DNA from: Luminiphilus sp.
GTDB taxonomy: Bacteria; Pseudomonadota; Gammaproteobacteria; Pseudomonadales; Halieaceae
Reading direction: 5' to 3'
Assembly (NCBI GenBank): GCA_028117185.1
Contig: JAOHHD010000019.1
Location: 1-29,906 of the forward strand
DNA: 29,906 bases
Shown here: piece after piece, positions 1 to 7,692 of the stretch
Position numbering within the stretch: position 1 is the first letter of the stretch
Layout of the letters: each line of letters begins with the position of its first letter
The notes under the pieces: generated by a model
Database searches by the model: none
Seen by the model: the letters and a program-made list of their open reading frames with translations, nothing else
What the model was told of the DNA's origin: nothing
Translations under genes and position numbers: made by a program

Positions 1-45
1 TTCAAGCCGCTGCTTGATAACCTGCGACAAGGAGAGGTGTCATGA
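1..45 (+). CDS. nqrC: NqrC C-terminus (partial): Na+-translocating NADH:quinone reductase subunit C
   Basis: Only the last 14 codons (ending in GEVS) and a TGA stop lie inside the window. The stop overlaps the nqrD start as ATGA, which is how nqrC and nqrD are normally coupled. The tail [10 protein letters not shown] looks like the C-terminal helix of NqrC, the periplasmic FMN-carrying subunit. The identification rests mainly on position directly before nqrD; the fragment is too short to judge on its own. Confidence 0.7.
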   Translation, partial: FKPLLDNLRQGEVS

Positions 46-701
46 CGATTCGCGATACGTTGGCGGACCCTATTTTCAAAAACAATCCCATCGCGCTGCA
101 GATTTTGGGAATCTGCTCTGCGCTGGCAGTGACGACTTCTTTGAAGGTCACCGTGGTGATGTGTATCGCGCTGACACTTGTGACGGCTTTTTCAAGTTTT
201 TTCATCTCCAGCATACGCCGATACATCCCCTCTAGTATTCGCATTATTGTGCAGATGACCATCATTGCGTCACTGGTTATCGTGGTGGACCAGGTACTGA
301 AAGCAGTGGCTTACGATATCTCCAAGCAACTATCCGTTTTTGTGGGTCTGATCATCACCAACTGTATTGTCATGGGCAGAGCCGAAGCGTTTGCCATGAA
401 GAACCCACCAGTGCCCAGTTTTATTGATGGGGTCGGCAATGGTCTTGGCTACTCCTTCGTATTGCTGGCAGTGGCGACCGTGCGCGAGTTATTTGGTACG
501 GGCAAGTTGTTCGGCTTTGAAATATTGCCGTTGGTGACGGAAGGCGGGTGGTATCAGGCGAACGGGTTACTGCTGTTACCACCGAGTGCCTTCTTCCTGA
601 TTGGCCTGTTAATTTGGGCCATTAGAGCCGTGAATACGGAACAGGTGGAGGTGTCTGAATTTAAAATTGCGCACCACACACCGGCTGAGGAGCGCGCCTA
701 A
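42..701 (+). CDS. nqrD: Na+-translocating NADH:quinone reductase subunit D
   Basis: A 219-residue polytopic inner-membrane protein that matches NqrD throughout ([17 protein letters not shown] near the start, [16 protein letters not shown] near residues 105-120). NqrD and NqrE each give two cysteines to an intramembrane iron or iron-sulfur centre between the two subunits. Here they are Cys25 and Cys108. The length is normal for the family. The stop and the nqrE start overlap as TAATG, and the start overlaps the nqrC stop, so the three genes are translationally coupled. It works in the six-subunit NQR complex, which moves electrons from NADH to ubiquinone while pumping Na+. Confidence 0.97.
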   Translation: MTIRDTLADPIFKNNPIALQILGICSALAVTTSLKVTVVMCIALTLVTAFSSFFISSIRRYIPSSIRIIVQMTIIASLVIVVDQVLKAVAYDISKQLSVFVGLIITNCIVMGRAEAFAMKNPPVPSFIDGVGNGLGYSFVLLAVATVRELFGTGKLFGFEILPLVTEGGWYQANGLLLLPPSAFFLIGLLIWAIRAVNTEQVEVSEFKIAHHTPAEERA

Positions 702-1310
702 TGGAGCATTATCTAAGCCTATTTGTACGGGCGGTTTTTATCGAAAACATGGCCTTGTCGTTTTTCTTGGGCATGTGTACGTTTCTCGCTGTCTCAAAGA
801 AGATACAGACTGCCGCAGGACTCGGCGTTGCCGTCATCGTGGTTTTGGCGATCACTGTTCCGGTCAATAATTTGATTTATCAGCATTTGCTCGCCGACGG
901 GGCCCTGAGTTGGGCAGGAATGCCAGATGTTGACCTGAGCTTTCTTGGGTTGCTGAGCTATATCGCCGTGATTGCGGCGCTGGTGCAAATTCTAGAAATG
1001 TTTCTGGATAAATATGTGCCAGCTCTCTATGCCACGCTCGGCGTGTTTTTTGCCGCTGATTACGGTGAACTGTGCCATTTTAGGCGCGTCATTGTTGATG
1101 GTCGAGAGAAGCTTTAACTTTGCTGAGAGCGCTGTGTTTGGCGCGGGCGCCGGCGTTGGCTGGGCCCTCGCGATTGTGGCGCTCGCGGGAATCCGCGAAA
1201 AATTGAAGTACAGTGACGTGCCTGAGGGTTTGCAAGGTCTTGGCATCACCTTTATCACCGTAGGTTTGATGTCACTGGGTTTTATGTCCTTCGGCGGCAT
1301 CGACATTTAA
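701..1310 (+). pseudogene. nqrE: Na+-translocating NADH:quinone reductase subunit E, interrupted by a +1 frameshift
   Basis: The reading frame from ATG 701 matches NqrE through residue 116 (ending YATLGVF). It then leaves the family and stops at 1117. The rest of NqrE (LPLITVNC onward to GGID) continues one frame over and ends with TAA at 1308-1310. The switch falls in a run of six T at 1046-1051. Five T would give a 202-residue NqrE, close to the usual size of about 198. The first iron-ligand cysteine (Cys26) lies before the break and the second (Cys124 in the repaired frame) after it, so the truncated product could not bind the shared centre. Everything else in the nqr operon is intact, so a homopolymer sequencing error or ribosome/polymerase slippage is more likely than true loss. 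It is typed as a pseudogene only because the frame is broken as given. Confidence 0.9.
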
Positions 1311-1340
1311 ATAAGCGAAATCGAACGGGAGATTTCACTA

Positions 1341-2564
1341 ATGGATATGACCATCATTTATGGCACTGGCATGTTTACCGCGATAATCCTCGCGTTGGTG
1401 CTGGTGATCCTCTCTGCACGGAGTCGACTGGTTGCCAGTGGCAACATCAGTATCGAAATTAACGGTGAGCGAACCATCGAGGTGCCTGCGGGCGGCAAGC
1501 TACTGCAGACATTAGCCGACGCCGATTTATTTTTGGCGAGCGCCTGTGGCGGTGGCGGGACCTGCGCACAGTGTAAGTGTGTTGTTGAGACGGGAGGTGG
1601 CGCCATGCTGCCGACCGAGGAGTCACACTTTACGCGCCGCGAAGCGACTGAGGGCTGGCGATTGTCTTGCCAGACGCCTGTTAAGCAGGACCTTAAGATT
1701 CAGGTGCCTGAAGAGGTTTTTGGTGTCAAGCAGTGGCAATGCACCGTTGAATCAAATGAGAATGTTGCCACCTTCATCAAGGAGCTGGTCCTGCGGCTGC
1801 CAGAAGGAGAGAGTGTCGATTTTCGTGCGGGGGGCTATGTGCAGCTGGAGTGTCCTCCCCATGAGGTGAAATACAGCGATTTTGATGTCGAGGAAGAGTA
1901 CCGAGGCGACTGGGAGCGGTTTGGATTTTTTAATATCGAATCGGCCTGCAAAGACACCACGATTCGTGCCTATTCAATGGCGAATTACCCAGAAGAGAAG
2001 GGCATTGTTAAGTTTAATATCCGGATTGCAACACCCCCCCCGGGTAGCGAGGGGATTGCACCGGGCATCATGTCGAGCTGGGCGTTTAATCTAAAGCCGG
2101 GCGACACGGTGAATGTCTATGGCCCCTTTGGCGAGTTTTTTGCCAAAGAAACCAGCAGTGAAATGGTGTATATCGGCGGCGGAGCTGGCATGGCGCCTAT
2201 GCGGTCCCACCTGTTTGATCAGTTGAAGCGGCTTGGCACTGATCGCAAAATCAGTTTCTGGTATGGGGCTCGCTCGCTGCGAGAGATGTTCTACGTAGAC
2301 GACTATGATGGATTGGAGGCGGCCAACGAGAATTTTAATTGGCACGTTGCGCTGTCAGACCCGCAGCCGGAAGATAATTGGGAGGGGCTCACGGGCTTTA
2401 TCCACAATGTGCTCTATGAGGAATATCTCAAAGATCACCCTGCACCAGAAGATTGCGAGTATTACATGTGTGGTCCACCTATGATGAATTCCGCAGTTAT
2501 CAATATGCTGCTAGATCTGGGTGTCGAGCGCGAGAATATTTTCCTCGATGACTTTGGCGGATGA
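1341..2564 (+). CDS. nqrF: Na+-translocating NADH:quinone reductase subunit F (NADH dehydrogenase subunit)
   Basis: This 407-residue protein takes electrons from NADH. It has one N-terminal membrane helix (about residues 5-26) and a [2Fe-2S] ferredoxin domain with Cys69, Cys75, Cys78 and Cys110. The FAD-binding domain has RAYSMANY at 209-216. The NADH-binding domain has [12 protein letters not shown] at 279-290 and CGPPMM at 377-382. Length and domain order are those of the family. A GGGAGA ribosome site at 1327-1332 sits 8 nt before ATG 1341; a second in-frame ATG lies at 1347. The stop overlaps the apbE start. It is the electron entry point for the NQR complex encoded just upstream. Confidence 0.98.
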   Translation: MDMTIIYGTGMFTAIILALVLVILSARSRLVASGNISIEINGERTIEVPAGGKLLQTLADADLFLASACGGGGTCAQCKCVVETGGGAMLPTEESHFTRREATEGWRLSCQTPVKQDLKIQVPEEVFGVKQWQCTVESNENVATFIKELVLRLPEGESVDFRAGGYVQLECPPHEVKYSDFDVEEEYRGDWERFGFFNIESACKDTTIRAYSMANYPEEKGIVKFNIRIATPPPGSEGIAPGIMSSWAFNLKPGDTVNVYGPFGEFFAKETSSEMVYIGGGAGMAPMRSHLFDQLKRLGTDRKISFWYGARSLREMFYVDDYDGLEAANENFNWHVALSDPQPEDNWEGLTGFIHNVLYEEYLKDHPAPEDCEYYMCGPPMMNSAVINMLLDLGVERENIFLDDFGG

Positions 2565-3598
2565 TGCCTGACATTAAGCACGTTTTAAGGCCAGCACTTG
2601 TGCTGGCTTTTTGCTGTTTAGCGGCCTGCGGTTTCGATGATCGGCCTGTCACCATGGGCGGTGCTATTTTTGGGACAAGCTGGTCACTGACCTATTTAGA
2701 CGTTAGTGATGAGGTTGATCCTGCCGCGGTGCGTGCCGAGATTGAATCGGTCTTCGAACTGGTTAACAGCAGCATGAATCACTACCAGTCGACGAGCCTC
2801 ATTAGTCGCTTCAACACGCTTCCCGCCGATGCGCCTGTTGAGGTCGATTGGGATTTTGCCTACGTACTGTCGACTGCGTTGACCTTAACTGAGGCGACAG
2901 GCGGTGCGTATGATGTGACGGTGAGCGCGTTGTCTGAGTTGTGGGGGTTTGGACCAGCAGGCCCCACGCGTTTTCCCACGCAAGCAGCTATCACGGATGC
3001 CATGCGGACGGTGGGGATCGAACAGTTGTCTTGGCAACCTGAAACTCGCCTGCTCGCTAAAAAGGTGCCGGGGTTGGCGCTGGATTTTTCATCCTTAGCC
3101 AAGGGCTACGCTGTCGACCTGGGTGCCGACGCATTGGATGAGGTTGGCATCTTGCACTATATGCTGGAGATCGGTGGTGAGGTACGTGTGCGGGGATCGA
3201 GTCCGCGAGGCGACGCCTGGCGCATAGCCGTGGAGAGCCCACTGGCAGAGGCTCGTGGCGGCGTGCAGGCGGCATTGGCGGTGACGAATGTTGGTATTGC
3301 GACGTCGGGTGATTACCGTAATTTCTTTGAGCATGAAGGACGGCGCTATTCCCACTTAATCAATCCATTGACCGGATATCCCATTCAGCACGATCTTGTC
3401 TCCGTGACAGTGGTGCATGGCTCTGCGATGATGGCAGACGCGTGGGCGACAGCATTAACGGTGATGGGCTCGACTCAGGCCCTAGCAGTGGCCGAGCAAC
3501 GCGATTTAGCGGTGTATTTGTTGAGGCGCTCGGGCAGTGAGCTAGAGACTTTGACCAGCTCAGCCATGACGCAATGGATAGAAGCGGCTACTCCCTAG
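2561..3598 (+). CDS. apbE: FAD:protein FMN transferase, lipoprotein
   Basis: A 345-residue ApbE-family protein. In NQR-containing bacteria ApbE covalently attaches FMN to threonines of NqrB and NqrC in the periplasm. The N-terminus is a lipoprotein signal with lipobox LAAC and a predicted lipidated Cys23. Family features include [16 protein letters not shown] after the signal, [13 protein letters not shown] in the middle and [11 protein letters not shown] towards the C-terminus. The first ATG (2561) overlaps the nqrF stop; a second ATG follows at 2564, and either could be used. The signal-peptide codons contain a strong hairpin plus T run (see the terminator at 2590-2612). The nqrF-apbE-nqrM order ties it to NQR maturation. 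Confidence 0.95.
   Translation: MMPDIKHVLRPALVLAFCCLAACGFDDRPVTMGGAIFGTSWSLTYLDVSDEVDPAAVRAEIESVFELVNSSMNHYQSTSLISRFNTLPADAPVEVDWDFAYVLSTALTLTEATGGAYDVTVSALSELWGFGPAGPTRFPTQAAITDAMRTVGIEQLSWQPETRLLAKKVPGLALDFSSLAKGYAVDLGADALDEVGILHYMLEIGGEVRVRGSSPRGDAWRIAVESPLAEARGGVQAALAVTNVGIATSGDYRNFFEHEGRRYSHLINPLTGYPIQHDLVSVTVVHGSAMMADAWATALTVMGSTQALAVAEQRDLAVYLLRRSGSELETLTSSAMTQWIEAATP
2590..2612 (+). terminator. Terminator-like hairpin inside the apbE signal-peptide codons
   Basis: Left arm GCCAGCAC (2590-2597), loop TT, right arm GTGCTGGC (2600-2607), then five T (2608-2612). The perfect 8-bp GC-rich stem followed directly by a T run is the form of an intrinsic terminator. It begins 25 nt after the nqrF stop codon, yet it lies within the apbE frame. 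It could act as an attenuator that lowers transcription past nqrF. It could also be chance, because the codons serve a hydrophobic signal peptide. The structure is seen directly; its function is inferred. Confidence 0.5.
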
Positions 3599-3624
3599 GT
3601 GGGCCGATACTCAAGGAATAGAAG

Positions 3625-3858
3625 ATGACTTTTTTGCTCGCGCTGTTGGTGTTTGTTTTGATTATTACCGTCATGTCTGTTGGCGTCATATTCGGTCGTG
3701 AGCCGATCAAGGGATCCTGTGGCGGACTCGGTGCGGTTGGGATCGACCAGGCGTGCGAAATTTGTGGCGGCGATCCGCAGCGTTGTGACAGTGAGATGAT
3801 GCCAGCGGCTGTCCAAGAGTTTTATCCTGACGATCAGAGTCGCTCGTCAAATCGGTGA
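3625..3858 (+). CDS. nqrM: Na+-NQR maturation protein NqrM
   Basis: A 77-residue protein with one N-terminal membrane helix (about residues 3-24) and a short cysteine-rich tail carrying Cys32, Cys44, Cys47 and Cys54 in the pattern SCGGLGAVGID..C..CGG....C. This is the NqrM (DUF539) signature. NqrM is needed to deliver iron to the NqrD/NqrE centre. An AAGGA ribosome site at 3613-3617 lies 7 nt before the ATG. It directly follows apbE, its usual place, and completes the NQR assembly set. Confidence 0.93.
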   Translation: MTFLLALLVFVLIITVMSVGVIFGREPIKGSCGGLGAVGIDQACEICGGDPQRCDSEMMPAAVQEFYPDDQSRSSNR

Positions 3859-3889
3859 CGCAATAACTGGACTAAAATCATCGAGTCCC

Positions 3890-5137
3890 ATGGCCATTCG
3901 TATGCCGCTACTACTAGACATTATTATTCGTTTCAGTCTCGGTAGTGGACAGCGCCGTTTTACGCGTTTTGTGGCGATGGCCTCTCTGATTGGCATGATG
4001 CTCGGGGTAGCGGCACTCATTATGGTGCTGTCGGTAATGAATGGCTTTTCCGGTGAGCTGCACCAGCGTCTACTCTCAGTGACCCCTGATTTAGTGCTTG
4101 AGCCGTCAACGCCAACCGAAGACGGGTTGAGCGAATTGGCTCGACGGGCAGCTGAGCGGCCGAGCGTGCTAGCGGCCACCCCGTTCCAGCGGGCGACGAC
4201 ATTGTTACAAGCAGGGGGTCGCACTCGAGGTGCCACGCTCATCGGAGCGCCCACAGAAGGTCTCTCAAGCGTGGTCAACCTTGGCGTTCATCTGGTTTCG
4301 GGGGAGCTTGATGCCCTGGCAAGCCAGCCTTTTTCCGTGATTTTGGGCACTGATCTCGCGCGGCTATTGCGGGTGGCCCCCGGTGATGAGGTCGAGGTAT
4401 TCTTGCCGCGGCTCACGGTAAGTCCCCTTGGTGTCTACCCAAAGACGCGCAAGCTGACGGTGGTGGGGTTATTTTCCGTGGGAGCGGGACCAGACGCGAG
4501 AGAAGCCTATGTGTCGTATGAGACCGCGCGCAGACTGTTGGGAAAATCGGGCAGGCGTGGAGTACAGATAAAGTTAACCGATCGCGGCCTCGCCATGACT
4601 GACCGAGCTACCTTTCAGTCGCTTGATAGCGCACCGATGATCCTCAGTGACTGGACAACCTCACAGGGCTCGTTATTTGCGGCGATTAAGATGGAGAAGA
4701 TCACCGTGGGGATATTGCTGACCTCGGTTATTCTGGTCGCAGCGTTTAATTTGATTTCTACTTTGACGATGTCGGTGACCGAGAAGCGGGGCGATATCGC
4801 CATTTTGCAGGTAATAGGATTATCAACCCGTCAGTTACTACTGCTGTTTTTGGGACATGGGTTATTGCTGTCAGTGGTGGGCATTGCACTAGGAGCGGCG
4901 CTGGGCATTGGATTGGCCGTTTTTATTTCTGATTTGTCGCTGTGGTTTGAGCAGGCAGTGGGGATTGTGCTGTTTGATCCTGCGGTGTATTACATTGGCG
5001 GATTGCCTTCTATTTTACTGTGGCATGACGTGGCGGCTGTTATTGTCACCGCCCTCACGCTGAGCGCAGTCGCGGCTGTCTACCCCGCGTGGCGCGCATC
5101 ACGCATTCCCGCTGCAGAGGTGTTGAACTATGTCTGA
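3890..5137 (+). CDS. lolC: Lipoprotein-releasing ABC transporter permease LolC
   Basis: A 415-residue permease of the LolCDE complex, which extracts mature lipoproteins from the inner membrane and passes them to LolA. It has a first membrane helix at about residues 27-50 (ending LSVMNGFSGEL, a Lol family hallmark) and a large periplasmic domain. A FtsX-type core follows, with helices near 271-295, 314-340 and 380-400. No clear ribosome site precedes ATG 3890; an ATG at 3902 (MPLLLDIII) is an alternative. Its 3' end overlaps lolD by 8 nt. A separate LolE is encoded downstream, so this is the heteromeric LolC/LolE type rather than a single LolF. Confidence 0.93.
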   Translation: MAIRMPLLLDIIIRFSLGSGQRRFTRFVAMASLIGMMLGVAALIMVLSVMNGFSGELHQRLLSVTPDLVLEPSTPTEDGLSELARRAAERPSVLAATPFQRATTLLQAGGRTRGATLIGAPTEGLSSVVNLGVHLVSGELDALASQPFSVILGTDLARLLRVAPGDEVEVFLPRLTVSPLGVYPKTRKLTVVGLFSVGAGPDAREAYVSYETARRLLGKSGRRGVQIKLTDRGLAMTDRATFQSLDSAPMILSDWTTSQGSLFAAIKMEKITVGILLTSVILVAAFNLISTLTMSVTEKRGDIAILQVIGLSTRQLLLLFLGHGLLLSVVGIALGAALGIGLAVFISDLSLWFEQAVGIVLFDPAVYYIGGLPSILLWHDVAAVIVTALTLSAVAAVYPAWRASRIPAAEVLNYV

Positions 5138-5807
5138 CCTCGTACTGCAAGCTGAGCAGCTCACCAAGCGTTATTCCGATGGGTTGCGCGATATTGAAGT
5201 GCTCGCTGATCTGAACTTAAACATGAGCGCCGGTGAGTGGGTGGCGGTGGTGGGTGCCTCCGGGGCCGGTAAATCTACGCTGCTCAATCTTCTGGGTGGC
5301 TTGGATAGTCCTACATCAGGTGTTGTCAAAGTAGACGGTCGCATTTTATCGACGATGACGGATCGAGAACGCAGTTATTGGCGCAATCAGCGCTTGGGTT
5401 TTGTCTTTCAGATGCATCACCTATTGCCTGAATTTTCAGCGATCGAAAGTGTCGCCATGCCGGCGCGTATCGGTGGTATGAACAAACGTGATGCGCAGAC
5501 GCGCGCTGGCGACTTACTCGAGCAGTTGGGTCTTACCGATCGCCTATCGCATCGCCCTGCCGCTTTGTCGGGGGGAGAGCGTCAGCGGGTAGCGATTGCC
5601 CGAGCGCTGGTTAATGAGCCTGCCTGCGTATTGATGGATGAGCCTACCGGCAATCTTGATCCCGATACCGCGGCTCAAGTGTTGTCAGCCATGGCAACGC
5701 TAAGGGCGAGCGCTACCGCCTTCATTGTTGTCACCCATGATCCGACAATTGCCAATCAAATGGATCGACAGCTGGTCTTAAAAGCTGGACAGCTGGAGCA
5801 GCCATAG
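5130..5807 (+). CDS. lolD: Lipoprotein-releasing ABC transporter ATPase LolD
   Basis: A 225-residue ATPase that powers LolCDE. Walker A is GASGAGKST (42-50), Q-loop Gln94, signature LSGGERQ (147-153), Walker B CVLMDEP (166-172) and switch His203. The segment QMHHLLPEF after the Q-loop is typical of LolD. It lies between lolC and lolE, overlapping the former by 8 nt, and its TAG stop shares a base with the lolE GTG start. Confidence 0.97.
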   Translation: MSDLVLQAEQLTKRYSDGLRDIEVLADLNLNMSAGEWVAVVGASGAGKSTLLNLLGGLDSPTSGVVKVDGRILSTMTDRERSYWRNQRLGFVFQMHHLLPEFSAIESVAMPARIGGMNKRDAQTRAGDLLEQLGLTDRLSHRPAALSGGERQRVAIARALVNEPACVLMDEPTGNLDPDTAAQVLSAMATLRASATAFIVVTHDPTIANQMDRQLVLKAGQLEQP

Positions 5808-7012
5808 TGCCATGGCGACTGCGTTTTGATATCGCTCTCCGGCAAACATTAGACCCGGGTCAAGGCCTTTCGGCTTTCTTATCTCGTATTGCGATTGTCG
5901 GGTTGGCGTTAGCGATCGCGATTCTACTGACGGTTCAGTCAGTGATGAACGGGTTCGACTTGGAAATGCGGGAACGCATACTGTCCTTGGTGCCTCATAT
6001 CGAGGTGACAAGCGCCGATACATCGATACAGTGGCTTGTGCTGGCAGATGAGCTAGCGAGTGACCCCGGCATTACTAAGGTGCGTTATTTCGCGACAGCC
6101 GATGCTTTATTGATGCGGGGTCAGTCTGTCACGGCGGCGCGCTTGAGTGCGGTTGGTGAGGAGTCAGTTGCCCATTACGCGCGCTTGGTAAAGCCGTCTT
6201 TGTCCGAATGGAATAGTGACGGTTTGATTCTGGGCGCTGCCCTGGCGTCGCGGCTTGGCTTGTCCGTGGGTGATTGGGTGACGTTCGTTTTGCCGACAGA
6301 GACGACCTTGGGATTTGAGCCAATTCGCGTTCGGTTATCTGCGATTCTCGATTCGAAAACGGAGTTAGATGAAGTGCTCGCGCTGGTTCATCACGATACC
6401 TTTCAGCCTTTCGCAGGGTCTAGTAGGGTGACGACAGGATTGGCGCTGCAATTAACGGATGTTTTTGCGGCGAGCCAGATGCGCTGGCAAGTCGCTCAGC
6501 AGGTGTCATCGCGATTCAGCGTGACAGATTGGCGGCGGACCCATGGCAATCTGTACTCCGCTATTCAGCTGTCGCGCGATTTGATCGGGCTCATTTTACT
6601 GATTGTTATTTTTGTTGCGGCTTTTAACGTGGTGTCGGCACTGATGCTGGTGGTCACTGATCGCCGCAAAGTGATCGCGATGTTAGCGGCGATGGGTGCT
6701 CGAGCATCGGATATTGTGACGATATTTTTTTTGCAGGGGGCCATGATCGGTGCAGTGGGCTGCACGCTTGGCATTGTTCTTGGGGCAGTGATGGCCTTTT
6801 TTGCTCCCGACTTGGCGACAGGCATTGAGCAGTGGCTGGATTACCCATTGCTCGAAACGGACGTCTATCCGTTGGCTTTCGTTCCTGTCGATATTAGATG
6901 GCAGGATTTTGCGATCACCACGGCGATTGCCATGGCGCTCTCCGTGCTAGCGTCTATTGTGCCGGCACTACGAGCCGCCTCGTTGCCGGTAGCGGATACG
7001 CTGACTCACTGA
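5807..7012 (+). CDS. lolE: Lipoprotein-releasing ABC transporter permease LolE
   Basis: A 401-residue MacB/FtsX-type permease, the second membrane subunit of LolCDE. The first helix (about residues 24-46) leads into QSVMNGFDLEM, matching the LolC/LolE N-terminal hallmark. A periplasmic domain follows, then three C-terminal helices starting near residues 258, 305 and 365. The start is GTG at 5807, sharing a base with the lolD stop (TAGTG), so translation is probably coupled. Its 3' end overlaps the convergent DUF2062 gene by 7 bp. Confidence 0.93.
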   Translation: MPWRLRFDIALRQTLDPGQGLSAFLSRIAIVGLALAIAILLTVQSVMNGFDLEMRERILSLVPHIEVTSADTSIQWLVLADELASDPGITKVRYFATADALLMRGQSVTAARLSAVGEESVAHYARLVKPSLSEWNSDGLILGAALASRLGLSVGDWVTFVLPTETTLGFEPIRVRLSAILDSKTELDEVLALVHHDTFQPFAGSSRVTTGLALQLTDVFAASQMRWQVAQQVSSRFSVTDWRRTHGNLYSAIQLSRDLIGLILLIVIFVAAFNVVSALMLVVTDRRKVIAMLAAMGARASDIVTIFFLQGAMIGAVGCTLGIVLGAVMAFFAPDLATGIEQWLDYPLLETDVYPLAFVPVDIRWQDFAITTAIAMALSVLASIVPALRAASLPVADTLTH

Positions 7013-7524
7013 TTTCTTTTGCGCTGACGCGCTTCCCACTGACGTTTGATGGCGTTTCGCCATAACGCATCGATTAACAAGTAGCCGACTCCGGCAAGCA
7101 GGATGCCGAGTACCTGCGACCCAACCACCAGCGGTATCCAAATTTCGTCAAGGCTCTGTGTAAACCATGTCCAAGACGCTTGAAATTCCACCTCTATTGG
7201 CTCGGTGCCGATTATCCACGCGCCTAACTTATAAGCCCCATAAAAGATCGCTGGCATGGTGAGTGGGTTAGTAATGAAGATCAGGGCGAAGCTGATCGGC
7301 AGATTGGCGGTAAAGATAATGGCGAGTGCCACTGCGATGAACATCTGGCCCGGTATAGGGAGCATGCAGCAATACAAGCCAATGGCGAACGCTTTCGATG
7401 CGCTTTGGCGACTCAGATGCCAAAGCCGTGACTCTTCCGTCCAGCTCCCAAACAATCGTAGTGATCGATGTTGCCGTAAGCGACTCGGATTGGGGATCCA
7501 TTTCGTAAGATATTTTTTCAGCAT
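7006..7524 (-). CDS. DUF2062 membrane protein
   Basis: A 172-residue protein of the DUF2062 family, whose function is not known. The typical core is visible: GLYCCMLPIPGQM near residue 50, then a hydrophobic stretch and LIFITNPLTMPAIFYGAY near residue 85, with two to three more membrane segments. The C-terminus is strongly basic (RQWEARQRKRNQ). It is convergent with lolE and divergent from comEC; in Pseudomonas a DUF2062 gene lies at the same place between comEC and lolCDE. Identification by family pattern is firm; no role is claimed. Confidence 0.88.
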   Translation of the reverse strand: MLKKYLTKWIPNPSRLRQHRSLRLFGSWTEESRLWHLSRQSASKAFAIGLYCCMLPIPGQMFIAVALAIIFTANLPISFALIFITNPLTMPAIFYGAYKLGAWIIGTEPIEVEFQASWTWFTQSLDEIWIPLVVGSQVLGILLAGVGYLLIDALWRNAIKRQWEARQRKRNQ

Positions 7525-7692
7525 CCGGGCTTTATGGCGGAGAGTCGTGGTGTGGAGGCGTCATGATAATCGCTTAGCAAGCATATTTGTCCAGAGATGT
7601 TTTGAATATCGGTATTAGTTGGTTCACTCATCGCGTGCGCACAATAAACGATTAGCGAGACCTCTGTTGGCCGTTGCAGTGAGTGTTCTCAG

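Noticed and set aside
1046..1051. Programmed ribosomal frameshifting signal in nqrE
   Set aside because: There is no supporting stimulator such as an internal Shine-Dalgarno site or a clear downstream structure, and NqrE genes are not known for recoding; an indel in the T run is simpler.
3855..3878. lolC promoter from GTGACG and TAAAAT
   Set aside because: The spacer is only 12 bp and the -35 is poor; no promoter is called.
7525..7692. Small genes in the DUF2062-comEC divergent gap
   Set aside because: Short frames there have no ribosome site or recognisable pattern; the gap is taken as a promoter region without a confident -10/-35.
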